Shown here: positions 6,123 through 13,474 of the stretch, in pieces
Position numbering within the stretch: position 1 is the first letter of the stretch
Layout of the letters: each line of letters begins with the position of its first letter
Source: Candidatus Omnitrophota bacterium
GTDB lineage: Bacteria; Omnitrophota; Gorgyraeia; Gygaellales; Profunditerraquicolaceae
DNA length: 24,784 nucleotides
Direction: 5' to 3'
NCBI GenBank assembly: GCA_020063525.1
Contig: JAGUUJ010000113.1
Location: 1 to 24,784, forward strand
Notes under the pieces: model-generated
What the model was told of the DNA's origin: nothing
What the model saw: the letters and a program-made list of their open reading frames with translations, nothing else
The model's database searches: none
Translations under genes and position numbers: made by a program

Positions 6123-7819
6123 TATTCCTCCTGGGTCATGCGCAGAACTTCCTCAACTGAAGTTAAACCTTTCTTAATCTTCTGGATCCCATCTTCCTTC
6201 AGACTCACCATACCCGAAGCTATTGCTTTTTTTCTGATTTCCTCTGTAGGCGCTTTACTTATAATTAAATTGCAAATACTTTCATTAGGAATCATCAATT
6301 CAAATATGCCAATTCTTCCCTTATAACCAGTATTCATACAATTAGAACAACCCTTTCCCCTACAAAATTTTATTCCTGTTCTATCCTTTAATAATCCAAT
6401 ATCCCTCAATTCTTCTTGTGTTGGAGCGTATTCCTCTTTACAGTCTTGGCAAATTGTTCTTACCAGTCTCTGAGCTAAAACGCCAATAACAGAAGAGGAA
6501 AGCAAAAATGACTCCATCCCCATATCAATCAGTCTTGTTACTGCTGTGGCTGCATCATTGGTGTGAAGCGTTGAGAAAACAAGGTGTCCGGTTAGGGCAG
6601 CTTGGATGGCAATCTCAGCGGTTTCCAAATCCCTTATTTCTCCCACCATTACTACATTAGGATCTTGCCTTAAGATTGAACGTAAACCATTGGCGAAGGT
6701 TAAATCTACTTTAGGATTTACCTGAATTTGCCTGATACCCCGGAGTTTATATTCCACAGGGTCTTCAATGGTAATGATATTTTTCTCAGGCGTATTTATC
6801 TTGTCTAATGATGCGTAAAGCGTAGTAGTTTTTCCGCATCCCGTAGGACCAGTAACTAAAATTATTCCATGTGGACGCAAAATAAGTCTTTGATATTTCT
6901 CTAGGACCTCTCTAGAAAATCCCAATTGGTTAAGCCCCAAAAGAGCATTGGATACATCCAAAAGACGTAATACAATGTTTTCGCCATATATTGTGGGCAC
7001 GCAGGATACACGCACATCAATGTCTCTGCCTTCCATTTTGATAGTAAATCTTCCATCCTGAGGTTTTCTTCTTTCTGCAATGTCCAGATTTGCCATTATT
7101 TTGATTCGAGAGATAATAGCAGATTGAAGGTGCGTAGGCATAGAGGTCTCTTCGTGTAACATGCCGTCAATCCTAAATCTGGTCCTAAGCATATCTTCTT
7201 CAGGTTCTATATGTATATCGCTCACCCTTTCTTTCACTGCCTTCATAATGATGAGATTTACTAATTTTATCACCACAGGCTCTTCAGTAATTTCTTCTAA
7301 TTTCTTAAGGTCTAATTCTCCTGTCTCTTTTATACCCAGCTTTGCTTCATCAATAGATTTTATAACTTCTTCCATAGTCCCTTTTGTTCCATAATATTGA
7401 TCCAGGGCTTTTTTTATCTGTGCCTCTGTGGCTATAACAGGTTCAATAATTAAATTTGTTCTTGCTCCTAGCTCATCCAAGGCAAATATATTCCAAGGGT
7501 CAACTATGGAACAGGTAAGACGATCGCCTATTTTTAGTATTGGTATAAGCTCATATTTTCTGGCTAATTCTTCAGGAACCAGTTCAATAATTTTGGGGTC
7601 AATCAAAAAGTTATTCAGTTCAATACGGGGCAGTCCCAATTTACTACTTAAAAACTCTACCAAATCTTCTTCGCAAATATAGCCCAACTTCACCAGAACC
7701 TTGCGCAAACGTAAGCCCAAGCGTTTCTCTTCTTCCTGTGCCTGCTTCAGCTGTTCAGGTGTAATAATTCCTTCTTTAACTAAACTTTCACCAAGGGACT
7801 TCTTATCTGCCCTAGCCAC
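6122..7819 (-). CDS. pilB: Pilus assembly/type II secretion ATPase PilB/GspE
   Basis: A 565-residue traffic ATPase that powers pilin assembly at the inner membrane. The N-terminal MshEN-type domain (about 10-145) precedes the catalytic part. Walker A is GPTGCGKT at 324-331, the Asp box with IEDPVEY is near 351, Walker B is VVMVGEIRD near 389-397 and the His box STLHTND is near 416. A zinc tetracysteine is visible: CQDC at 457-460 and further cysteines in FCRGKGCSNCMNTGYKGR. The start is GTG at 7819, supported by an upstream GGAGG. No retraction ATPase PilT is seen in the window. Confidence 0.95.
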   Translation of the reverse strand: MARADKKSLGESLVKEGIITPEQLKQAQEEEKRLGLRLRKVLVKLGYICEEDLVEFLSSKLGLPRIELNNFLIDPKIIELVPEELARKYELIPILKIGDRLTCSIVDPWNIFALDELGARTNLIIEPVIATEAQIKKALDQYYGTKGTMEEVIKSIDEAKLGIKETGELDLKKLEEITEEPVVIKLVNLIIMKAVKERVSDIHIEPEEDMLRTRFRIDGMLHEETSMPTHLQSAIISRIKIMANLDIAERRKPQDGRFTIKMEGRDIDVRVSCVPTIYGENIVLRLLDVSNALLGLNQLGFSREVLEKYQRLILRPHGIILVTGPTGCGKTTTLYASLDKINTPEKNIITIEDPVEYKLRGIRQIQVNPKVDLTFANGLRSILRQDPNVVMVGEIRDLETAEIAIQAALTGHLVFSTLHTNDAATAVTRLIDMGMESFLLSSSVIGVLAQRLVRTICQDCKEEYAPTQEELRDIGLLKDRTGIKFCRGKGCSNCMNTGYKGRIGIFELMIPNESICNLIISKAPTEEIRKKAIASGMVSLKEDGIQKIKKGLTSVEEVLRMTQEE

Positions 7820-7832
7820 TATTTCCTCCTTA

Positions 7833-9827
7833 CTATGAATTTATCGAATTTTGATGAGAAATCGATTTAATAAATTTGGAGATAATTTTTTTATCTCTAT
7901 TTTTTAAGTTTATAAATTCTAAACCTAACCTATATTTAGCACTTCCTTTGGGCAATTCTTCTATATTTATATTTTTTATCCATGCTACACGCGCCCTAAT
8001 AGAGACAGGCTCCTTTTCTTTAGGAAATTTCAACTTGGTCTGTATCTGGGCATCTGTCTTGAGCCTGCATCCGTTTTCAAAACAAACTCCTCCTTCAGAT
8101 ATATCCACAGTCCGGCAGGATTCTACTTTATTTTCTGGAATCAAAACTTCGATATCTATCCTGTAAGGAATTCTGGGGAAACGTCTTATCTCTGAACCAA
8201 TACAAATTTTCTTAATGCTGACATTAGCAAGAATCTGTTGAGTAATAATGGCATGAAATTTAGAAGGATATGACAATACCCCTAAATTTATAAAAACATT
8301 TTCTAGTCTGTTTTTTGTAAAATACTTCTTTATTCTATCCTTAACCAAATTGCAGAATTTAGCGGACTCTTCTTCTTTTGCTTTAGAAAAAAGAATGCCG
8401 AGTTCTCCTTCTTTATAATCCTGCAAGATTATTTGAAGTTCTTTCCTGCCGGCATAACAAAACCTCTTAAATGTTTCCTCAATAACTGCTCTTAAATCCT
8501 CAAATAACTCTCTGGGCTCAATATTCAATCTTTTCTTGAATTCTGTATAATTAATAACCAGTAAATTAATCAAATAAACGGGTATGTTTTTTTCTAATAA
8601 ATTATTAATCTCATCCCTGATATCCTTACTCAATACTTTATCTGTATAAAATCGGTGTAGTGTAAAATAAAATTTACTGCCTACACCTAATTCAGATTCA
8701 ACCCAAATTTCTCCACCGTTTTTTTCTACCAATTCTTTTGCAATCGATAGCCCCAGACCGATACCCTTTCTTTCTGCTTGAGATCTGGTGGAAAGCTGGA
8801 CAAACTTATTAAAAATCTTAGGTAAATCCTGTTTGGTTATTCCGATGCCCGTATCTATAATTCCTACCCTAACCTTAGTCTCAAAAATTTTTACTTCAAC
8901 GTTAATCTTTCCGTTTTGTTCGGTAAATTTTATAGCATTATTAATTAAGTTTGCGATAACCTGGTTTATTCTTTCTGCGTCTATAAATATATTTATTTGC
9001 GACCGGGGCAAATTATACCCTAAATCTATGCCCTTTTCCTCTGCCAATTTTTTGAAGAACGCAGAAGAATCCATCAATAAATCATTAAGATTAATTAGGG
9101 AGTAATGCATTTTAATTTTGCCGCTTTCGATTCTAGAGATATCAAGCAGTTCCTCTATTATATGGTTCAGGCGCGCTATATTATCTTTTGCTTTCATAAG
9201 CAGTTCTTTCTGTTTTTCCTTAATCGGACCTACAATCCCATCGATAAGCAACATAATTATATCTTTAATAATTGCCAGGGGGGTTCTCATCTCATGAGAA
9301 ACAACAGAGACAAATTCTGACTTCATTTTATTTAACTCTTCCAATACTTCTAATTTTTTGGAAATCAGCGCCTTCTCTTCTCTCAAGTGTTCAAATTGTA
9401 TACGGTGGGTAATATCTCTGGTAATGCCAATAAGGCCAATAACCCTTCCTTTGTTATCGTATCTGGGTATTTTGGTTGTCGAGACATAATTATCAATACC
9501 ATCTGCTCGGGTTGCCCTTTCAATTTTATCGATCATGGGTTTACCGGTAGTTATAACATACATATCATCCTTAGCCATCTTTTCAGCGCGTTCTTTCGGA
9601 AAGATATCAAAATCTGTTTTCCCAACTACTCCTTCAGGCTTAAGGCCTAAACCCTTTGCATGAGCCTGATTTACCATAATTAATCTTCCCTGGGTATCTT
9701 TGAAATAGATAACATCAGGTATACTGTCCATAAGCTCAGAAACGAGCTTATACTTATTTTCTAACCCCGTATGTTTATTTTTTAACTCTTTTACTTTATC
9801 TAGATTAATCTTTGTTTTGTCTTTCAT
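7833..9827 (-). CDS. PAS-histidine kinase with C-terminal PilZ domain
   Basis: A hybrid sensor of about 664 residues without membrane segments, so probably cytoplasmic. A PAS domain (about 28-145) is followed by a coiled coil and HisKA with VVSHEMRTPL (phospho-acceptor His near 178-180). The ATPase domain has the N box LINNAIKFT, G1 DTGIGI, the F-box region and G2 GIGLGLSIA. Residues about 400-545 have no clear signature; they may be a degenerate GGDEF-like or other alpha/beta region. The C-terminus (about 548-650) is a PilZ domain with RRFPR (RxxxR) and DISEGG (DxSxxG), the c-di-GMP binding motifs. I chose the ATG at 9827; a TTG two codons upstream is also possible. It overlaps or abuts the response regulator gene, implying a pair, and is followed by pilB 13 nt later. 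Confidence 0.92.
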   Translation of the reverse strand: MKDKTKINLDKVKELKNKHTGLENKYKLVSELMDSIPDVIYFKDTQGRLIMVNQAHAKGLGLKPEGVVGKTDFDIFPKERAEKMAKDDMYVITTGKPMIDKIERATRADGIDNYVSTTKIPRYDNKGRVIGLIGITRDITHRIQFEHLREEKALISKKLEVLEELNKMKSEFVSVVSHEMRTPLAIIKDIIMLLIDGIVGPIKEKQKELLMKAKDNIARLNHIIEELLDISRIESGKIKMHYSLINLNDLLMDSSAFFKKLAEEKGIDLGYNLPRSQINIFIDAERINQVIANLINNAIKFTEQNGKINVEVKIFETKVRVGIIDTGIGITKQDLPKIFNKFVQLSTRSQAERKGIGLGLSIAKELVEKNGGEIWVESELGVGSKFYFTLHRFYTDKVLSKDIRDEINNLLEKNIPVYLINLLVINYTEFKKRLNIEPRELFEDLRAVIEETFKRFCYAGRKELQIILQDYKEGELGILFSKAKEEESAKFCNLVKDRIKKYFTKNRLENVFINLGVLSYPSKFHAIITQQILANVSIKKICIGSEIRRFPRIPYRIDIEVLIPENKVESCRTVDISEGGVCFENGCRLKTDAQIQTKLKFPKEKEPVSIRARVAWIKNINIEELPKGSAKYRLGLEFINLKNRDKKIISKFIKSISHQNSINS

Positions 9828-9829
9828 TT

Positions 9830-10210
9830 TCAATTTTCTTGCTCTTTAAGTAACTGACGAATCTTTTCTAACAGCAGTTGGGGCTCAAAAGGTTTAGTGA
9901 TATATGCATCTGCACCCATATCTTGGCCCATCTTTTTGTCTGATTCCTGCGCACGAGCAGTAAACATAATTATGGGAATCTTATTATACCTTGTATCAGC
10001 CTTAAGTAACCCACAGACTTTATATCCGTCCATCTTAGGAAGCATCAAATCCAGTATAATTAGATCTGGCTTTTCTTTTTTTGCCTTCTCTAAACCTTCA
10101 AAACCATCGTAGGCAGAAATGACCTCATAGCCATTAGTCTCCAGTCGGAGGGTTACAGTTTCAATCAAAACCTTCTCATCCTCAACGAGCAATATTTTCT
10201 TTTTGTTCAT
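9830..10210 (-). CDS. CheY-like response regulator, receiver domain only
   Basis: A 126-residue stand-alone receiver. Acidic pocket residues E10-D11 follow KKILLVEDE, the phospho-acceptor is D54 in LIILDLMLP, and the switch residues T84 and K106 (in TKPFEP) are present. No output domain is attached, so it must act through protein contacts, possibly with the kinase just downstream or with the pilus motor. A good ribosome binding site (GGGAGGT) lies upstream of the ATG. The upstream gap of about 75 nt to dgkA has no array and might hold a promoter, but I could not identify a convincing one. Confidence 0.93.
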   Translation of the reverse strand: MNKKKILLVEDEKVLIETVTLRLETNGYEVISAYDGFEGLEKAKKEKPDLIILDLMLPKMDGYKVCGLLKADTRYNKIPIIMFTARAQESDKKMGQDMGADAYITKPFEPQLLLEKIRQLLKEQEN

Positions 10211-10285
10211 TATAAGGTTACCTCCCTTATTTCATCCTAAGATATTTTTCGTTATCTAAAGGCTAGTTTCTTATTCCAAACCTTC

Positions 10286-10675
10286 TTAACGCACGAATAT
10301 TCTTCTTATAAAAATGATATACCCTACCGCAATAGCATTCAATGATGTAAGCAAGACCACAGCTGCAGCAATATCTTTAATTAACTTTATTAAAGTATGG
10401 TATTTATCGGTCATCATATCCATCATCATTTCGATTGCAGTATTGAAAATCTCTGCCATAAATACAAGGGTTATCGTGATACATACCGCCGCCAATTCAA
10501 TGCCCCTGAGCTCTAAATAAATCCCTAAAAGGAGCGCGGCGATACCCAACATAAAGATTATGCGCATATTGCGATGGTATAAAAAAAGATAACCAATGCC
10601 TTTTATCGCCAGTTTTAGGCTCTCTTTGAAGCCGCGAAATCTAAAAATATGCCTAAGTAATTTTCTCGCCGTCAT
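10286..10675 (-). CDS. dgkA: Diacylglycerol kinase/undecaprenol kinase family (DgkA)
   Basis: A 129-residue integral membrane protein with three hydrophobic helices and the DgkA signature region: F(M)AEIFNTAIEMMMDMMTD, corresponding to the ExxNTAIE catalytic motif, then KDIAAAVVLL, where the usual sequence is KDxAAGAVL. Family members phosphorylate diacylglycerol (Proteobacteria) or undecaprenol (Firmicutes); which substrate is used here cannot be told. The start overlaps the acsE stop (ATGA), so it is translationally coupled to a Wood-Ljungdahl gene with which it has no obvious functional link. AGAAGGAA precedes the start. Confidence 0.88.
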   Translation of the reverse strand: MTARKLLRHIFRFRGFKESLKLAIKGIGYLFLYHRNMRIIFMLGIAALLLGIYLELRGIELAAVCITITLVFMAEIFNTAIEMMMDMMTDKYHTLIKLIKDIAAAVVLLTSLNAIAVGYIIFIRRIFVR

Positions 10676-11460
10676 TTCCTTCTGTATGCCTCTAAATAAG
10701 AATCACAATATATCTGTTTATTCAAGATTAATTCTGCGGTAATTGCTGCGTCCAGCAAATCTTTATCTGTAGGGTCTAATATTGCTGCATCCAGGCCGGA
10801 GACAATTGCCATAGTCAGGAATGTGCGGTTAACTAAACTACGCACGCAAGTGCCCTGCGAAACATTGCTTAAGCCCACTATACTTTTAGGAGAAGGTTCG
10901 GAGATAACCTTAAATTCATATATAGTCTCCAAAATATCCTTCATCTGTGCCTGGGCCACGTTAACCGGCAGAACTATCGGGTCAAGATAAAGGTCTTCAA
11001 CAGGAAACCCCTGCTCACTGCAACTGGCAACAATGGTTACTGCTAATTCCAGTCTCTGGTCCTTGTTTTGCGGGATGCCTTTTGTGCTTATAGTCAAACC
11101 GATGAGCTTGGCATTATAAATTTTGGCCAAAGGCACTAATACACCCAACTTTTCAGGATCAGCAGTGGTGGAATTTATAATTGCCTTGTTTTTAATGACT
11201 TGCAACCCTGATTCAATAACTTGCGGCTTGCTTGAGTCTAAAGCTAAAGGTTTATCCGTTACCTCTTGTATAGCCTGAACTAACCACTGGATATCAGATA
11301 CGGGCTGCCGCGAAGCTGGCCCACAATTCACATCCAGAGCATCTGCGCCAGCTTTAATCTGGTCAAGAGCGCATTTCTGTATAATGGCTTTGTTTTTTTC
11401 TTTTATTGCCTGACCAATATCTTTGTACATCCCATTGATTAGCTCACCGATTATAAACAT
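10672..11460 (-). CDS. acsE: Methyltetrahydrofolate:corrinoid/iron-sulfur protein methyltransferase AcsE
   Basis: A 262-residue protein, the usual length of AcsE (MeTr). It has the pterin-binding TIM barrel: IIGELINGMY at the N-terminus, AGADALDVNCGP, KPLALDSSKP, INSTTAD and VGLSNVSQG. It transfers the methyl group from methyl-tetrahydrofolate to the cobalt of the corrinoid iron-sulfur protein encoded by acsC/acsD. AAGGAG lies 5 nt before the ATG, immediately after the end of a terminal-inverted-repeat element. It ends overlapping dgkA. Confidence 0.95.
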   Translation of the reverse strand: MFIIGELINGMYKDIGQAIKEKNKAIIQKCALDQIKAGADALDVNCGPASRQPVSDIQWLVQAIQEVTDKPLALDSSKPQVIESGLQVIKNKAIINSTTADPEKLGVLVPLAKIYNAKLIGLTISTKGIPQNKDQRLELAVTIVASCSEQGFPVEDLYLDPIVLPVNVAQAQMKDILETIYEFKVISEPSPKSIVGLSNVSQGTCVRSLVNRTFLTMAIVSGLDAAILDPTDKDLLDAAITAELILNKQIYCDSYLEAYRRK

Positions 11461-11471
11461 CTTCTCTCCTT

Positions 11472-11629
11472 AGGGACGTCTTTGTTACGAAAGCAAAGCC
11501 TGTCCCTGACTCAAAGCAAAGGCGTTTTTGATTCTAAAGCTAAGGGTGTCCCTTTTATAAGTCTTTATTAGGGGACACCCTTCCGATTGGATTAAGAAAC
11601 GGCTTCCGATTGGATTCAAAGACGTCCCT
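11472..11629. repeat. Composite element with 13-bp terminal inverted repeats between acsD and acsE
   Basis: The ends are a perfect inverted pair: AGGGACGTCTTTG (11472-11484) and CAAAGACGTCCCT (11617-11629). Inside lies a second inverted pair, AAGGGTGTCCC (11542-11552) with GGGACACCCTT (11572-11582), and a 13-bp direct repeat TTCCGATTGGATT at 11581-11593 and 11604-11616. No ORF is inside. It fills nearly all of the 172-nt acsD-acsE gap. Segment 11572-11613 recurs as an exact reverse complement at 13374-13415. Confidence 0.9.
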
Positions 11630-11632
11630 GAA

Positions 11633-12595
11633 TTATTTCATTAATTCTTCTATATACTTATTTACCTTTTCTATCGCCCTGGGATGCCGCATCACCAAAA
11701 TATCTGCTCCGGCCTGAATAAGAGCAGTGGCAGTTACTGCTTCCCAGATGGCTCCCCGTTCTGATTCTGGTCCCCAAGTAGGAAATTCATTCATCAGTGC
11801 CTTTGCCTCTTTAGCCCGCCAAGATTCCTGTCCTACCAAACAGATAAAGGGCGAAGCCACAGTTTTATCACCGGCTAAAGCAGCGAGCCTGGCGCGTTCC
11901 ATAATGGAATAGGCGTATTCCAGGCCATAACCTAATGCACCTATTGTAGGGTTTATTACAATACGCTCTAAAGGCAGGCCCATATCAGAAATCAGAATAT
12001 TTAATTGCTTGGCAATATTTATATCGATGGGCGACTCGGCAATAATATTATGCCCGTCAGCTAAGACTGCCGCAGTTAAGGTTTTATAATTATCCTGCAC
12101 CGCGCTGCCTACGAGGCACCGCTCTCCTTTGGCAGCTTCGCAACAGGCAGGCAATACCAAATTATCTTTTGTATCATCACCGCATCCTAAAATAATCAAA
12201 GGCACATCTACTTTTTTTAATAACTGGCTGATAAATTTTGCTTCCTCATCAGGTGACTTATCTGTGAAATCCGGATGCGCTCCCTGCAATTTTATACAAA
12301 GCAATTCTGCCTTATATTCTTTAACGCACATCTGCGCCCACACAAATGGATTAGCAAGGACACCGGCGTAAGATTTAGTCAATTCTTGCGGCCAGTCAGC
12401 AGGAGCAGTGTCCCAAATCTCAAAGGCAATTACCGGCTTATGGGGTATAACGCCTTCCTGAAATAAAAAGGGTAATGCTGCCTCACCCCCTACCTGAATA
12501 ACCCTGGAGCGCGTCCCTCCTTCCTCTTTAGTAGAGCCGATATTTATTACTGATACTGCACCTGACCATTTTTCTAACATTAATTCTCCCGCCAT
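11633..12595 (-). CDS. acsD: Corrinoid iron-sulfur protein small subunit AcsD
   Basis: A 320-residue TIM-barrel protein of normal length, the small (beta) subunit of the corrinoid iron-sulfur protein (CO dehydrogenase/acetyl-CoA synthase delta subunit). Recognisable parts include INIGSTKEEGGTRS, GGEAALPFLF, IAFEIWDTAP, CIKLQGAHPDF, VINPTIGALGYGLEYAYSIMERARLAAL and a C-terminal GADILVMRHP. The start at 12595 has AGGAG about 7 nt upstream; an internal ATG at 12580, in a TAATG overlap with the cooC stop and preceded by GGGAG, is an alternative. It forms the methyl carrier with AcsC. Confidence 0.95.
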   Translation of the reverse strand: MAGELMLEKWSGAVSVINIGSTKEEGGTRSRVIQVGGEAALPFLFQEGVIPHKPVIAFEIWDTAPADWPQELTKSYAGVLANPFVWAQMCVKEYKAELLCIKLQGAHPDFTDKSPDEEAKFISQLLKKVDVPLIILGCGDDTKDNLVLPACCEAAKGERCLVGSAVQDNYKTLTAAVLADGHNIIAESPIDINIAKQLNILISDMGLPLERIVINPTIGALGYGLEYAYSIMERARLAALAGDKTVASPFICLVGQESWRAKEAKALMNEFPTWGPESERGAIWEAVTATALIQAGADILVMRHPRAIEKVNKYIEELMK

Positions 12596-13332
12596 ATATA
12601 ATCTCCTAATGCACGTAATGAACTCAGACTTACCGCATCATCCTTAAGTGCCATAAGCGAACTGCCGTTTAAACTGATTTCGCTTATCCGAGGGTCTTTA
12701 GGTATGTTTCCTATATAATCCAACCCTAATTTTTTGAGCCTTTCTTTTTCTATAATTTCTCCAGAATAATTTATGAGCAAAAGGTTCTTTTTGGACTTTA
12801 TATTCAATTCTTTGACTAAATCGCTAATCCTTCCCGCTGCCTTTAGCCCTACCGGCGTTGCGTCCGAAACCACTACCAATGCATCGCAAGCGCGGGTTGT
12901 GCGGCGTGAAAGATGCTCGAAGCCTGCTTCATTATCAATCACAATATAGTCATAATCTTTAATAAGCTTACCCGTTATATTCCTTAAAAGATTATTCACA
13001 TAACAGTAACAGCCAGGGCCTTCGGGCCTGCCCATTGCCAACACATCAAAGCCATCCCCTTCGGTTATGGAAGTCTGAACCTGATACTCAATAAATCTAT
13101 CCTTGGACATACCAGAGGGAATCTTTTCCGGATGCAGGCTTACCTCATCTAATATTGAACCTATGGTTTCCTTTACTTCTAAACCCAAGGTCTCGGCTAA
13201 ATTATTATTCGGGTCAGCATCTACAGCCAATATTGACCCGACTTTTTTTTCTTTAAGTAACCTCACGATGAGTGCGGCAATAGTGGTTTTGCCTGTGCCG
13301 CCTTTACCTGCAACTGCAATTGTATATCCCAT
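12580..13332 (-). CDS. cooC: CO dehydrogenase/acetyl-CoA synthase nickel-insertion ATPase CooC/AcsF
   Basis: A 250-residue MinD/SIMIBI-class ATPase. It has the deviant Walker A GKGGTGKTT (residues 9-17), the DADPNNNLAE switch, and the CXC pair in GPGCYCYVN (C108, C110) that binds metal in CooC dimers. Members load nickel into the C cluster of CO dehydrogenase or the A cluster of acetyl-CoA synthase. The position between acsV and acsD is that of acsF in Moorella-type clusters. It overlaps acsD by up to 16 nt. The catalytic targets AcsA and AcsB are not in the window. The upstream side is a repeat element and the ribosome binding site is weak. Confidence 0.93.
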   Translation of the reverse strand: MGYTIAVAGKGGTGKTTIAALIVRLLKEKKVGSILAVDADPNNNLAETLGLEVKETIGSILDEVSLHPEKIPSGMSKDRFIEYQVQTSITEGDGFDVLAMGRPEGPGCYCYVNNLLRNITGKLIKDYDYIVIDNEAGFEHLSRRTTRACDALVVVSDATPVGLKAAGRISDLVKELNIKSKKNLLLINYSGEIIEKERLKKLGLDYIGNIPKDPRISEISLNGSSLMALKDDAVSLSSLRALGDYIWREN

Positions 13333-13337
13333 CTTTC

Positions 13338-13474
13338 TATATTAGGGACAGTATATTAGGGACAGGCACCGAGCCAATCGGAAGCCGTTTCTTAATCCAA
13401 TCGGAAGGGTGTCCCTCTTTAGTAAGATTTTGTATTTTGGGGACACCCTTTGCTTTGGATTCAAAGACGTCCCT
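13338..13474. repeat. Composite inverted-repeat element between acsV and cooC
   Basis: It begins with two tandem copies of TATATTAGGGACAG (13338-13351 and 13352-13365). Segment 13374-13415 is the exact reverse complement of 11572-11613. Next is an inverted pair AAGGGTGTCCC (13405-13415) with GGGACACCCTT (13440-13450), and the element ends in CAAAGACGTCCCT (13462-13474), the same 13-mer that bounds the elements at 11472 and 15458. The acsV stop codon (13461-13463) and last three residues lie within it. Confidence 0.88.

Noticed and set aside
10211..10285. Promoter in the gap before the response regulator
   Set aside because: AT-rich hexamers can be found but none at a convincing spacing; I could not support a specific site.
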